From Rhodothermales bacterium (GTDB taxonomy: Bacteria > Bacteroidota > Rhodothermia > Rhodothermales > VXPQ01): a stretch of DNA of 48,223 nucleotides. The position numbers and the translations under genes are program-made. The notes beneath the pieces were generated by a model. The model had not been told where the DNA came from. It searched no databases and saw only the letters and a program-made list of their open reading frames with translations. The stretch covers positions 1 to 48,223 of the forward strand of contig JAJDWX010000014.1 in assembly GCA_022825385.1 (NCBI GenBank). The letters run 5' to 3'. Of this stretch, positions 17,904 to 27,101 are shown piece after piece (the stretch's first letter is position 1; each line of letters begins with the position of its first letter).

Positions 17904-19199
17904 TCAGTCCAGCAGCGCCTGATAGACCAGCGCGCGCAGGCGCTGATGATCGTCCAGGCCCTGGGCCGGAATCACCTGCGTCATGTACGAAACCACCAGT
18001 TCTTCCGCTGGATCGACCCAGAACGTGGAATGGTAGGCGCCTCCCCAGGTGTAGGCCCCCTCCGAATCCGGCAAGCCGTTCCAGCCTGTTTCTTCCGTTA
18101 CGCCGAATCCAAGGCCAAAACCGCGGCCCCCGCCCCAGCCGTCGTCCCAGGCGTCGCGGACATGATCTACCGTCATTAATTCCACTGTCTTGGGAGACAG
18201 GATGCGGGCGCCGTCCAGCGCGCCCCCTCGCCGCATCGCTTCCAGAAACCGGGCGTAATCCCCCGGCGTGGAAACAAGGCCCGCGCCGCCGGAAAAACTG
18301 GTTCGGGGACCTTCGACATACAGGCCCTGTCCGACCATGTGGCCCGGATCGGGCGCGCGCTCCAGCCCGTTATCTTCCGTCGCGGAGTAGACTACGGCGA
18401 GCCGGTCCGCTTTTTCCAGAGGCACGTAGAAATGCGTATCCGCCATGCCGAGCGGCTCGAAAATTTCGACCCGCAGGAATTCGTCCAGCGGCATGCCGGA
18501 AGCCACTTCGATCACCGCGCCCAGAATATCCGTAGCGTAGCCGTATACGAAGCGCTCGCCCGGCTGCGCGTCCATGGGCAAACGGCCCATGCGCCGGACC
18601 GTTTCGAGAATCGGCTCCTCCCGATCTGCAAAATACCACCCCTGAATGCCGGCCTCTACCCAGCGTTCGGCGGCAGTTCCCCAGCCATATCCAATGCCAG
18701 CGGTGTGCGTAAGCAAGTCGCGCACCGTAATCTTGCGGTCCGCAGGCGCCGTATCGTACCCTCCCTCCTCGTTTTCCACGGCCACCGTGGTGCTATCGAA
18801 TTCGGGGATAAAATCGCTCAGGTTCTGGTCGATTAACAAGTGTCCTTGCTCCTGCAAGATCATAACGCCCGCCGAAACGACCGCCTTCGTCTGCGAAGCG
18901 ATCCGAAAAAGGTCCGTGACCCGAAGCGGCGTTTCGGCTTCTCGGTCCCGGTACCCAAACGCCCGGGCGTAGACGATATGCCCGCGCCGACCGATCACAA
19001 GCGCCGCCCCCGGCAATTGTCCTTCCGCGACATATTTTTCCAGGGCGGCGTCAAGGCGGCCGAGCCGTTCCGAAGAAACGCCGACCTCCTCCGGGGCTAC
19101 CGGCGCAAAAGGCTGGGCAACGCTCCGGGGCGCAGCGACGACGCAGGCCAACCACGCCGCCAACAAAAGCAGCGCGGCGCCAGGGCGGGGCCTGCGCAT
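17904..19199 (-). CDS. Serine hydrolase, class C beta-lactamase / family VIII esterase type
   Basis: The ATG at 19199 (MRRPRPGAALLLLAAW) gives 431 residues with a signal peptide ending SVAQ; an ATG at 19268 adds 23 residues without benefit. The nucleophile motif SxxK is SQTKAV, within FRIASQTKAVVSAGV. The tyrosine motif is in VYGYATDILGAVIEVASG, and the third element is WGGAYHSTFWVDP, the W-G-G form typical of family VIII esterases rather than KTG. Family members hydrolyse esters, peptides or beta-lactams in the periplasm. A large inverted repeat lies just upstream. Confidence 0.9.
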   Translation of the reverse strand: MRRPRPGAALLLLAAWLACVVAAPRSVAQPFAPVAPEEVGVSSERLGRLDAALEKYVAEGQLPGAALVIGRRGHIVYARAFGYRDREAETPLRVTDLFRIASQTKAVVSAGVMILQEQGHLLIDQNLSDFIPEFDSTTVAVENEEGGYDTAPADRKITVRDLLTHTAGIGYGWGTAAERWVEAGIQGWYFADREEPILETVRRMGRLPMDAQPGERFVYGYATDILGAVIEVASGMPLDEFLRVEIFEPLGMADTHFYVPLEKADRLAVVYSATEDNGLERAPDPGHMVGQGLYVEGPRTSFSGGAGLVSTPGDYARFLEAMRRGGALDGARILSPKTVELMTVDHVRDAWDDGWGGGRGFGLGFGVTEETGWNGLPDSEGAYTWGGAYHSTFWVDPAEELVVSYMTQVIPAQGLDDHQRLRALVYQALLD

Positions 19200-19291
19200 C
19201 GTTTCGGGGATGCGACTGCGGCGCATGGGACGGGCGAAGACGGTTTCTGCAAGAGCGTACGGGTTCATGGCATAGGGGAATATTTTTGGGT

Positions 19292-19339
19292 AACCTTAAT
19301 TTTTTAAGTCAAAATTTTTGGACTTAAAAAATTAAGGTT
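19292..19339. repeat. 19-bp perfect inverted repeat (hairpin, likely sulfatase terminator)
   Basis: AACCTTAATTTTTTAAGTC (19292-19310) is the exact inverse complement of 19321-19339, around a 10-nt loop that is itself AT-palindromic. It lies 88 nt after the sulfatase stop and before the serine hydrolase gene, both read leftward. It could end the sulfatase transcript, although the stem is AT-rich with no GC-rich base. A partial relative is seen at 2634-2648. Confidence 0.6.
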
Positions 19340-19426
19340 GGGGTTTGAATGCAGGCGCGGGAGCCGAGGAATGCGCGCCGCGGAAAGTCCCGAAGCGCGC
19401 AGACCATCCAGCGCCTGTATGTTTCG

Positions 19427-20944
19427 TTAATCGGGCGAGGCGGACCCGGCCAGCGGGCGGCTGTACCCCTGTTCGCGGTACCGATCCAGCAAGGCGGACA
19501 ACCGTTCGACCACTTCCGGACGCATGGCGTACAGATTGTTCGTCTCGCCCGGATCGTCTCCAAGGTGGTATAACTGTCCTGACGGCTCTCCGGGACCCGG
19601 CTCCACGAATACGGGATGCGTAAAGCCGCCCGATCCCAGCCCTTCAATCAGTTTCCAGGGACCTTGCCGAATGGCGAAAACGCCGTTGATGGAGTGATGC
19701 ACGACCGCCTCGCGGATGGGTCCGTCAAGAAATTCGCCTTGCAGCGCGGGGGTCAGGTCGTAGCTGTCTTCGCCCGCGTCGTCGGGCAGCGCTTGCCCTG
19801 CAATGGCGGCGAACGTAGCCATCAGATCGACGAGCGAAATCAGTTCGTCGCTTGTGGAACCGGCGGGCGCCTTGCCCGGCCAGCGAACCACGAAGGGCAC
19901 GCGATGCCCGCCTTCGTGAATGTCCGCCTTCATCCCGCGCCAGTCTGCATTCGCCCGGTGATCGAACGCCTCCATATCTTCGGGGCCCCAGTAGGCTCCG
20001 TTATCGCTGGTGAACACGACCAGCGTATGCTCCGCAACGCCCGCCTCGTCCAGCGCGTCGAGAATATCGCCCACGCCGGCGTCCACTTGCGCCGTGAAAT
20101 CGCCGTACGTCCCGGCGCCGCTGCTTCCCAGAAACGGTTCGGTCGGCAACCAGGGCGTATGCGGCGCAGGCAAGGGCACGTACAGGAAGAAAGGCCGATC
20201 CCCGGCCTGCATCACATATTCCACGGATTTTTCGAAAATGCGGGGCAGCACGTCGATATGCCGAAAGCCCGGCGCAATGGCCCCGCCCCGGAAAAAGTCT
20301 TCCTTGCAACAGGGGAGGGAAGCCGCAATGGAATCCGTGGGCAACGCCAGCGCCCGATCGTTCTCGAACCATACGTACGGCTCGAAATCCAGCGAGGACG
20401 GAATGCCGAAATACGTATCGAACCCAAGGGAAACCGGGCCCGGGCGCAACGGTCGGGAATAATCCGTCCGCTCGGCGTCCCCCAGTCCCAGATGCCATTT
20501 GCCCACGCCTGCGGTAGCATACCCGGCTTGCCGCAATACCCCCGGCAACGTAAGGCGCGTCGTGTCGATCAGGTTCGGATCGTAGCCCTCCAGTACGCCG
20601 CGCTTCAGGCGGGTCCGCCAGGCGTACCGCCCCGTAAGCAACCCGTAGCGCGTGGGCGTACATACGGAGGACGGCGAATGCGCGTCCGTGAAACGCATGC
20701 CTTCCGCCGCCAGGCGGTCAATGTGCGGCGTCGGAATCTTCGAATCCGCATTCCAGGAACCCGGGTCGCCGTACCCCATATCGTCCGCAAGAATGACGAC
20801 GATGTTCGGCGGCGGCGCGGACGCTCCGCCGCACCCCGCCCAGCCGACGGCCAGCGCGCACAACGCCAGGGGCGCAAAAAAACACAGGGGAAAACGAAGA
20901 GGACGACATATGGGAAAACGTATGGGAAAAAGAAAAATCTTCAT
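19427..20944 (-). CDS. Arylsulfatase family lipoprotein
   Basis: The ATG at 20944 gives 505 residues with a signal sequence and lipobox (VGWAGC). The metal-site start NIVVILADDMGYGDPG and the sulfatase signature SSVCTPTRYGLLTGR (Cys in CxPxR, converted to formylglycine) are intact. GKWHLG, PAPHTPWLPTEPF and VVFTSDNGAYWG are further active-site segments. It hydrolyses sulfate esters, probably on sulfated polysaccharides typical of marine algae, at the cell surface or in the periplasm. No anaerobic sulfatase-maturating enzyme gene is in the window. Confidence 0.94.
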   Translation of the reverse strand: MKIFLFPIRFPICRPLRFPLCFFAPLALCALAVGWAGCGGASAPPPNIVVILADDMGYGDPGSWNADSKIPTPHIDRLAAEGMRFTDAHSPSSVCTPTRYGLLTGRYAWRTRLKRGVLEGYDPNLIDTTRLTLPGVLRQAGYATAGVGKWHLGLGDAERTDYSRPLRPGPVSLGFDTYFGIPSSLDFEPYVWFENDRALALPTDSIAASLPCCKEDFFRGGAIAPGFRHIDVLPRIFEKSVEYVMQAGDRPFFLYVPLPAPHTPWLPTEPFLGSSGAGTYGDFTAQVDAGVGDILDALDEAGVAEHTLVVFTSDNGAYWGPEDMEAFDHRANADWRGMKADIHEGGHRVPFVVRWPGKAPAGSTSDELISLVDLMATFAAIAGQALPDDAGEDSYDLTPALQGEFLDGPIREAVVHHSINGVFAIRQGPWKLIEGLGSGGFTHPVFVEPGPGEPSGQLYHLGDDPGETNNLYAMRPEVVERLSALLDRYREQGYSRPLAGSASPD

Positions 20945-21037
20945 GTCAGGATACACTACGCACGAGGAATGAAAATGAGGGACGAAAGAGGGGGAAGCCA
21001 GCGACAAAAGGACCCGCGCGCCGCGACCGCTGCCTTG

Positions 21038-22804
21038 CTACTTGAGCAGCGTCATCGTGCGCGTCTCTGTCTTTTCGCCGACTTGCAGGCGGTAAATATA
21101 CGACCCGCTCGGCAAATCGTGCCCGTCGAAACGTGCCGCATGCTCGCCCGCAGGCTGTACGCTATCTACAAGCACGGCTACTTCGCGGCCCGCAAGGTCG
21201 TACGCCGCAAGGCGAACGCGCGCGCTTTCGGGCAACGAATACCGTATCGTCGTTTCCGGGTTGAACGGATTGGGATAATTCCCCAAAAGCATGACTTCGG
21301 CGGGCAATTCCTCGACCTCCGCGCTCGTCGCCGCCTGGTTCCAGGTGGGTTCCAGCACGTACAACCCCGCATGCATGTCAGATACGATCACGATGCCGCT
21401 CTCGAAAAAGGGATAATTGCTCCAGGCTCCGTAAAGGCTCGGCTCGTCTGCATCAGGGTGCGTATCGAAGTACGCTATTTCCCGGACAGCGCCGGGCGAC
21501 AACGCATCGTCGTAGGCAATATCCATGACGCGCAGCCCGGCCGTATAGTTCGCTTCGTACAATTGGTCCTCGCGGATATACAAATTATGGTCTGCCGCGT
21601 TCGTGGGACCATAAAAATGGCCCGCGAAAACGGGGTCGTCCAGTTCCTGCATGTCGTAAATCAACGTACGGGTCCAGGGCGTGATCCTGCTGTTTTCGTC
21701 CAGTTCGTCGTTCACGAAAAGGTAGCGCTGGTCCTCCGTGAGCCACCCCTGGTGCGTATAATGCATGTTCGGATAGTGGAACACGCCGATTTCTTCGGGC
21801 GACGCGGGATTCGTCACGTCCGTAACCGCCCCCCCCCTTTCGTCAAAGCTAAAGCATACGTCTTTCCCGGCGTACCTTGCATCCGGCCCGCGGTACCGAA
21901 CGCATTGCGCATCGTGCGCGTACCCCCGGACCACAGAGGAATTGTAACAGCCTGCAAACACAGGCTGCGCCGGATCGCTCATATCCACGATATGCGGCCC
22001 GCCGCCGCAGGAAAATCCGAACGGCGCACGATGAAACCCTTGCGTACCCACGATATAGACGTGATCGTTTTCGGCATTGACCACCACGTTATGCGCCGAA
22101 CCGATCGCGTCGTACAGGACCGTAGGTTCGAAGGTCGCCGGCGTGTCCGCCACGTCCCGCAGTTGCGCAAGGTCGAACACCTGCATGCCGTGCGCGCCGA
22201 CCGCGTCGACCACGATCACCGCATGATCGTTCACAACCTTTATGTCTCGCCAAAGCCGGGGAGCGGTCCCGGGCGTCATCGGCAACATCCCGACGAAAAC
22301 AGGCTGGGTGGGATCGCGCAAGTCGAAGAACGCAACGCCGTCCACGCGCCCAAGCAGCGCATACTCGACCCCGGTCTGGGGGTCGGTCCAGCCCCATATG
22401 TCATTGAAGCACACGCCCGACGAAGAGGGGCAAGGAAATTCGGCCATGTCCTCGCGAGGAACGACCGCCAGCAAATCGATATCCTTGCAAGGATGCCCGG
22501 CGGCGACGCCGTCCTCGCAGGGTACGCGCCCCGCGACGCGCTGCGCGGCGACGTCCGCGCCTCGCGCATCCCCTGCGTCTTTTTCGCCCGCCGCCCTCGC
22601 CTTGCCGTCCGCGGCCTGTTGCTGAAAGAACACCCCGCCCGAAGCCGCCTCCGCCGCAAAAACGCCGGGCAAAAACGTCAGGACAAGCAGGACGCATCCC
22701 GCGAAGCGAACCGCCCGACGCGCCGGTTCCGAAAAAACGCCCGCGCGACAAGAAGCCCGAAAATGGGCCGAATACCTGTGAAAGAACCCTTGCGAGAAGG
22801 TCAT
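21038..22804 (-). CDS. Choice-of-anchor B family secreted protein with C-terminal sorting domain
   Basis: The ATG at 22804 gives 588 residues; the signal peptide core is GCVLLVLTFLPGVFA. The middle contains LVIVD-like repeats (YALLGRVDGVAFFDL, MQVFDLAQL, PHIVDMSDPAQPVFAGCYN, LRVMDIAYDD) typical of choice-of-anchor B proteins, a beta-propeller-like architecture. The last 80 residues are a Por/T9SS type A sorting domain: NYPNPFNPETTIRYSLPE, then LAAYDLAGREVAVL, ending SGSYIYRLQ and a basic tail. It is therefore expected on the surface via type IX secretion. Molecular function is unknown. It is divergent from infA. Confidence 0.88.
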   Translation of the reverse strand: MTFSQGFFHRYSAHFRASCRAGVFSEPARRAVRFAGCVLLVLTFLPGVFAAEAASGGVFFQQQAADGKARAAGEKDAGDARGADVAAQRVAGRVPCEDGVAAGHPCKDIDLLAVVPREDMAEFPCPSSSGVCFNDIWGWTDPQTGVEYALLGRVDGVAFFDLRDPTQPVFVGMLPMTPGTAPRLWRDIKVVNDHAVIVVDAVGAHGMQVFDLAQLRDVADTPATFEPTVLYDAIGSAHNVVVNAENDHVYIVGTQGFHRAPFGFSCGGGPHIVDMSDPAQPVFAGCYNSSVVRGYAHDAQCVRYRGPDARYAGKDVCFSFDERGGAVTDVTNPASPEEIGVFHYPNMHYTHQGWLTEDQRYLFVNDELDENSRITPWTRTLIYDMQELDDPVFAGHFYGPTNAADHNLYIREDQLYEANYTAGLRVMDIAYDDALSPGAVREIAYFDTHPDADEPSLYGAWSNYPFFESGIVIVSDMHAGLYVLEPTWNQAATSAEVEELPAEVMLLGNYPNPFNPETTIRYSLPESARVRLAAYDLAGREVAVLVDSVQPAGEHAARFDGHDLPSGSYIYRLQVGEKTETRTMTLLK

Positions 22805-23185
22805 GACATGCTGATTTCTTGCGATACACATTGCGCGCCTCCATATGTATGCTTTACAGAAAATAAAATCGCGAACGCAACCAGAATAACCCTGGACAGA
22901 ATAACCCCGAAACGCAGTCCGAACAAGGTACGGCGCCCGGTTCGTATTTTCAAGCAACATTCAGAATGTTCCGGCGGGCGTCAGGTTGTCTGAATAGGGA
23001 AAATAAGGGCCCCAGGTCCGATCAACCAGCAAGCGCGAACGACAAGCGCGCGCCGCAACGCCTTGAAATGTAACGAATTGTGACCGCAAGGCACTTTTCA
23101 AGCCGCCATGCCGTATTATCCCGAATACAACAGACCGCAAACGCACCACGCCACTGACTCCATCACATTCAGGAGCCTCGATTAT
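22805..23185. other. Divergent intergenic region before infA
   Basis: This 381-bp stretch holds the leaders of the divergent choice-of-anchor B gene and the infA-ggt operon. No ORF is credible. AGGAG at 23171-23175 is a plausible ribosome binding site, 10 nt before the infA ATG. Confidence 0.5.
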
Positions 23186-23407
23186 ATGGCCAAACAGGAA
23201 GCAATCAAACAGGAGGGCGTCGTGACCGAGGCGCTGCCGAACGCGCAGTTCCGCGTCCGGCTCAACAACGGGCACGAAATCCTCGGGCTGCTCTCGGGGA
23301 AGATGCGCAAACACTATATCCGCATCATTCCCGGGGACCGGGTAGACATCGAAATTTCTCCGTACGATCTTTCCAAGGGGCGGATCGTGTTCCGTTACAA
23401 GGGATGA
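23186..23407 (+). CDS. infA: Translation initiation factor IF-1
   Basis: The 73-residue protein matches the compact S1/OB fold of IF-1: [20 protein letters not shown], then [16 protein letters not shown], then [19 protein letters not shown] and the end VFRYKG. It binds the ribosomal A site of the 30S subunit during initiation. The ATG at 23186 is preceded by AGGAG and gives the family's usual length. It is unusual that infA stands away from the ribosomal protein operon and is followed 4 nt later by a gamma-glutamyltransferase gene. Confidence 0.95.
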   Translation: MAKQEAIKQEGVVTEALPNAQFRVRLNNGHEILGLLSGKMRKHYIRIIPGDRVDIEISPYDLSKGRIVFRYKG

Positions 23408-23411
23408 AACC

Positions 23412-25169
23412 ATGCGCTCGACCTTTCGACTCATGCTCCTTATCCTTCCGGCGCTCCTGTGGCAAGCGGCTTGCCAGCCCGTTGCCGACCAAAGCGCGCC
23501 GCCCACGGGGCGGGGAGACCGCCTGACCGGAGCGCCCTTCGCCACGCGCAGTCCGGCGGTGGGCCAGCATGGCATGGCTTCGACCAGCCATCCGCTGGCT
23601 ACGCAAACCGCCATCGACATCCTGAAACAGGGCGGCTCGGCCGTGGACGCCGCCATCGCCGCCAACGCCGTGCTGGGCTTCGTCGAGGCGAACAACTGCG
23701 GAATCGGCGGAGACCTCTTCGCCATCGTATGGGACGAAGCGTCGGGCCGCCTGCATGGACTGAACGCCAGCGGACGAGCGCCCCTCGGACAATCGCGGGA
23801 AGACCTTGTGGCGCGCCTCAACGGAGCCGACCGGATTCCGCTGCATGGGCCGCTGGCCGTCTCTGTTCCGGGTGCCGTAGACGGGTGGTTTACGCTGCAC
23901 GAACGGTTTGGCGTACTTCCCATGGAGGACATTCTGGCCCCCGCAATCCGGCATGCCCGCGAAGGAACGCCTGTTACGCAAGTCGTCGGGTTCTCGTGGG
24001 CGCAGGCCCACCAGCGACTACAAGACCATATTCACGAAATCGGCGATCTCAGCAGCTTCGAAAACACCTGGTTCGTGGATGGGCGCACGCCTCCCGAAGG
24101 CGCGATATTCCGCAATCCCGACCTTGCCGCCACGTACGAACGCCTTGCCGCGGAAGGCCGCGACGCATTCTACCGGGGCGCCGTCGCAGACGCCATCGAC
24201 GCCTGGGCGCGCCGCACGAATACACCCATTCGGAAGGCCGATCTCGAAGCCCACGAAAGCGCCTGGGTAGACCCCGTATCCGTTCCCTATCGGGATGTCG
24301 AAGTGTACGAGCTGCCGCCCAACGGACAGGGCGTCGCCGTCTTGCAAATCCTGCGCATCCTCGAGGGTTTCGACCTGCAAGCGATGGGGCATAACAGCGC
24401 CGAGTATCTGCATGTCCTCGTGGAGGCGAAAAAACTGGCTTTTGCGGACCGGGCCCGGCATTACGCAGACCCGGACTTTGCGGACATTCCGCTGGAGCGC
24501 CTGCTTTCGGCGGATTACGCCGCCGAGCAGCGCAGCCGCATTGACAGGGCGCGGGCCATGGAACGCGTCGCCACCGGCAATCTCGAACACGGAGACACCG
24601 TGTACCTGACTGTGGCGGACGCAAACGGCAACATGGTATCGCTCATCCAGAGCAATTTTCTCGAATTCGGAAGCGGCATGACCCCGGATGGCCTGGGATT
24701 CGCGCTGCAAAGCCGAGGCTCCCAGTTCTCGCTTGATCCAGACCATCCGAATGCGTACGCGCCGGGCAAGCGCCCCTTCCATACCATCATTCCCGGCTTC
24801 GTGCTGCGCGACGGGCGACCGCTGCTGGCCTTCGGCGTCATGGGCGGCCCTTTCCAGCCGCAGGGTCAGGTTCAGGTCCTGCTAAATATGATCGAATTTG
24901 GCATGAACGTACAGGAAGCCGGAGACGCCGCCCGATTCAGTCATTCCAGCGCGCTTCAGCCTACGGGCGGAACCATGACGGACGGCGGGCGCCTCGCGCT
25001 CGAAAGCGGCATAGGCCCGGACGTCCGCGAAGAACTGGCCCGCCGAGGGCATATTCTGGCCGCCGAGGATTATTTCGGGGGGTATCAGGCCATCCTCCGG
25101 GACCACGAACGCGGCGTCTACCATGGCGGCGCCGACATGCGCAAGGACGGGAACGCGCTTGGATTCTAA
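23412..25169 (+). CDS. ggt: Gamma-glutamyltransferase (glutathione hydrolase)
   Basis: The protein has 585 residues with an N-terminal hydrophobic export signal. Conserved parts are GGSAVDAAIAANAVLGFVEA, GIGGDLFAIVWD, and the autoprocessing site in HGDTVYLTVAD, where the threonine becomes the new N terminus of the small subunit. GNMVSLIQSNFLEFGSGM and GKRPFHTIIPGF follow. It cleaves the gamma-glutamyl bond of glutathione and related peptides in the periplasm. It starts 4 nt after infA, so the two are probably co-transcribed. Confidence 0.93.
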   Translation: MRSTFRLMLLILPALLWQAACQPVADQSAPPTGRGDRLTGAPFATRSPAVGQHGMASTSHPLATQTAIDILKQGGSAVDAAIAANAVLGFVEANNCGIGGDLFAIVWDEASGRLHGLNASGRAPLGQSREDLVARLNGADRIPLHGPLAVSVPGAVDGWFTLHERFGVLPMEDILAPAIRHAREGTPVTQVVGFSWAQAHQRLQDHIHEIGDLSSFENTWFVDGRTPPEGAIFRNPDLAATYERLAAEGRDAFYRGAVADAIDAWARRTNTPIRKADLEAHESAWVDPVSVPYRDVEVYELPPNGQGVAVLQILRILEGFDLQAMGHNSAEYLHVLVEAKKLAFADRARHYADPDFADIPLERLLSADYAAEQRSRIDRARAMERVATGNLEHGDTVYLTVADANGNMVSLIQSNFLEFGSGMTPDGLGFALQSRGSQFSLDPDHPNAYAPGKRPFHTIIPGFVLRDGRPLLAFGVMGGPFQPQGQVQVLLNMIEFGMNVQEAGDAARFSHSSALQPTGGTMTDGGRLALESGIGPDVREELARRGHILAAEDYFGGYQAILRDHERGVYHGGADMRKDGNALGF

Positions 25170-25253
25170 GGATACGTCAGGAAATTCCGCAACCGAATGC
25201 TCCGCACGCCTCTTCGCGTCCTTCCCGAAAAGCCGCCTTGCCGCCCTGCCCCT

Positions 25254-26051
25254 ATGCCGCGCGCCCGCTCTCCCGTTTTTGCTTTCGCCTTCCTCGCCCT
25301 CCTGCTCGCGCAGGCTACGCTGCGTCCGACGTCGGCGCAGGACGTAGACCATTCGCTCTTCGCCGCGCTCCTCGAGGCCCACGTAACCGACGAAGGCCTG
25401 GTGGATTACGACGCCTTCGACGCCTCCGAAGCGTTCGACGAATACCTCGAACTGCTGAACCGGACCGACCCCGCGTCGCTATCCCGCAATAGCCAACTGG
25501 CGCTTTGGCTCAACGCCTACAACGCCTGGACCATCGAACTCATCAACCTGCACGACGAGCGCGAAAGCATCCGCAACATCAACAAAACGCTGGGCCTGGC
25601 CATCAAAGGCCCCTGGACGCAGCCCCTCGCCACGGTCGGCGGCGTTACCTACACGCTCGACGACATCGAGCATGGAATCATCCGCAAGGAATTCGACGAC
25701 CCGCGCATTCATTTCGCGCTGGTTTGCGCCGCCGTCTCGTGCCCGCCCCTGCGACGGGAAGCGTACGTCGGGCGGCGCCTCAACGACCAGTTAAACGACC
25801 AGTCGAAGCGATTTTTGCTGGAATTTCCGGAAAAAAACCGCGTGGACCTTGCCAAAAGCACGATCTACCTGACGAAGGTATTCGACTGGTACGCCCGGGA
25901 TTTCGGGAGAAACGACGAAGAAATCGTCCGGTACCTGGCCCGCTTTTTCCCGCCTGGCCCCGAACGTACGCTCCTCGCTTCCGGCAAGGCCCGCATCCGG
26001 TTCACCGACTACGACTGGGCGCTGAATATCTACTATTCCTCCAGCCTGTAG
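25254..26051 (+). CDS. DUF547 domain secreted protein
   Basis: The ATG at 25254 ([20 protein letters not shown]) gives 265 residues with a signal peptide. The DUF547 landmarks are [64 protein letters not shown] and a late VFDWYARDF. The family is common in marine bacteria and of unknown function; its conserved Cys/His/Asp pattern suggests hydrolase- or transglutaminase-like chemistry, which is inference. The gene follows ggt on the same strand and its last 19 nt overlap the convergent PD40 gene. Confidence 0.88.
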   Translation: MPRARSPVFAFAFLALLLAQATLRPTSAQDVDHSLFAALLEAHVTDEGLVDYDAFDASEAFDEYLELLNRTDPASLSRNSQLALWLNAYNAWTIELINLHDERESIRNINKTLGLAIKGPWTQPLATVGGVTYTLDDIEHGIIRKEFDDPRIHFALVCAAVSCPPLRREAYVGRRLNDQLNDQSKRFLLEFPEKNRVDLAKSTIYLTKVFDWYARDFGRNDEEIVRYLARFFPPGPERTLLASGKARIRFTDYDWALNIYYSSSL

Positions 26052-27016
26052 CTCACGAAAGCGAACCGCTTGCTGTCCGGCGCCCAGGACGGCACATTGA
26101 GCGTCCCCTGCCCCCCGAAAAGCTCCGTCAATACGCGGGGTTCGCCGCCTTCCGCCGGCATAATCCGCAGCATCACGTCCTTGTTGGCCGGATGCCCTTC
26201 CACGTCCGGCTCGTAGGACAGAAACGCAATCCATTTCCCGTCCGGCGACGGATGGGGAAACCAGTCGTTCCATTCGTCGAACGTAAGTTGCTCCACGTTG
26301 CCGCCCGCCGCGTCCATACGGTAAATCTGCATGGTCCCGGTGCGCACGGAATTGAAATAGATGTATTTCCCGTCCGGGGAATAATCCGGCCCGTCGTCCA
26401 GGCCCGGCGCCGTGGTCAGCCGGACTTCCTCGCCCCCTTCCGCAGGAATCGCGTAAATGTCGTAGTCGCCGTCGCGCAACCCCACGTAGGCAAGGGTTTT
26501 GCCGTCCGGGGACACGCCGTGCCAATAAGAAGGACCCAATTCCGTCACGCGATGCGGCGCGCCCCCTTCGATGGGTAGCGTGTAGATCAGCGACGTCCCC
26601 TCTTCCGTGGCGTCGCTGATAATGAGCGTCTTGCCGTCCGGGGAAATGCCGTGGTCGTTGTTGGCCATCACGGCGAATCCGGCGTCGATCAGTTCGGCGT
26701 CGCCCCCATCGACGGGCAGGCGAAATATCCTGCCGGCGGAATTGAACAGGAAATACGCGCCGTCGGGCGACCAGTTGGGCGCCTCGAAATGCGCGGGAAG
26801 CGCCAGGACGACGTTGCGTTCCCCGGTTTCGACGTCGATGGTTTCCAGCGAACTGTACAGCACGGGTTCGGACTCGGGTTCGGGGGACGGACTATCCGTA
26901 GCGTCCGAATCCGACCGGGAGACGCATCCGGCAAGAAACAGGAGCGAGGCGGCAAGCGCCGCGAAAGCAACGCGACGGTCGGCAAACGCCGCAGGAAATA
27001 CGGAAAAGATACGCAT
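26033..27016 (-). CDS. PD40/TolB-like beta-propeller lipoprotein
   Basis: The 327-residue protein has a signal ending in lipobox LFLAGC. The mature part repeats the PD40 phrase: [69 protein letters not shown] and [15 protein letters not shown], that is, a six-bladed propeller. Such proteins are scaffolds or periplasmic sensors; no enzyme motif is seen. It is the last gene of the SIS-ROK-amidohydrolase-lactonase run, 85 nt after the lactonase gene. Confidence 0.88.
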   Translation of the reverse strand: MRIFSVFPAAFADRRVAFAALAASLLFLAGCVSRSDSDATDSPSPEPESEPVLYSSLETIDVETGERNVVLALPAHFEAPNWSPDGAYFLFNSAGRIFRLPVDGGDAELIDAGFAVMANNDHGISPDGKTLIISDATEEGTSLIYTLPIEGGAPHRVTELGPSYWHGVSPDGKTLAYVGLRDGDYDIYAIPAEGGEEVRLTTAPGLDDGPDYSPDGKYIYFNSVRTGTMQIYRMDAAGGNVEQLTFDEWNDWFPHPSPDGKWIAFLSYEPDVEGHPANKDVMLRIMPAEGGEPRVLTELFGGQGTLNVPSWAPDSKRFAFVSYRLEE

Positions 27017-27101
27017 GGCGCAAGGGATTCAGGTGCATGGAGATACGAAACAGAAAAGATTACAGACATACAGACACATCGAACCCTGAAACATAACCTC
27101 T

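Noticed and set aside
19616-22993. 1125-codon plus-strand open frame
   Set aside because: Antisense of the sulfatase and choice-of-anchor B genes, both with intact family motifs on the minus strand.
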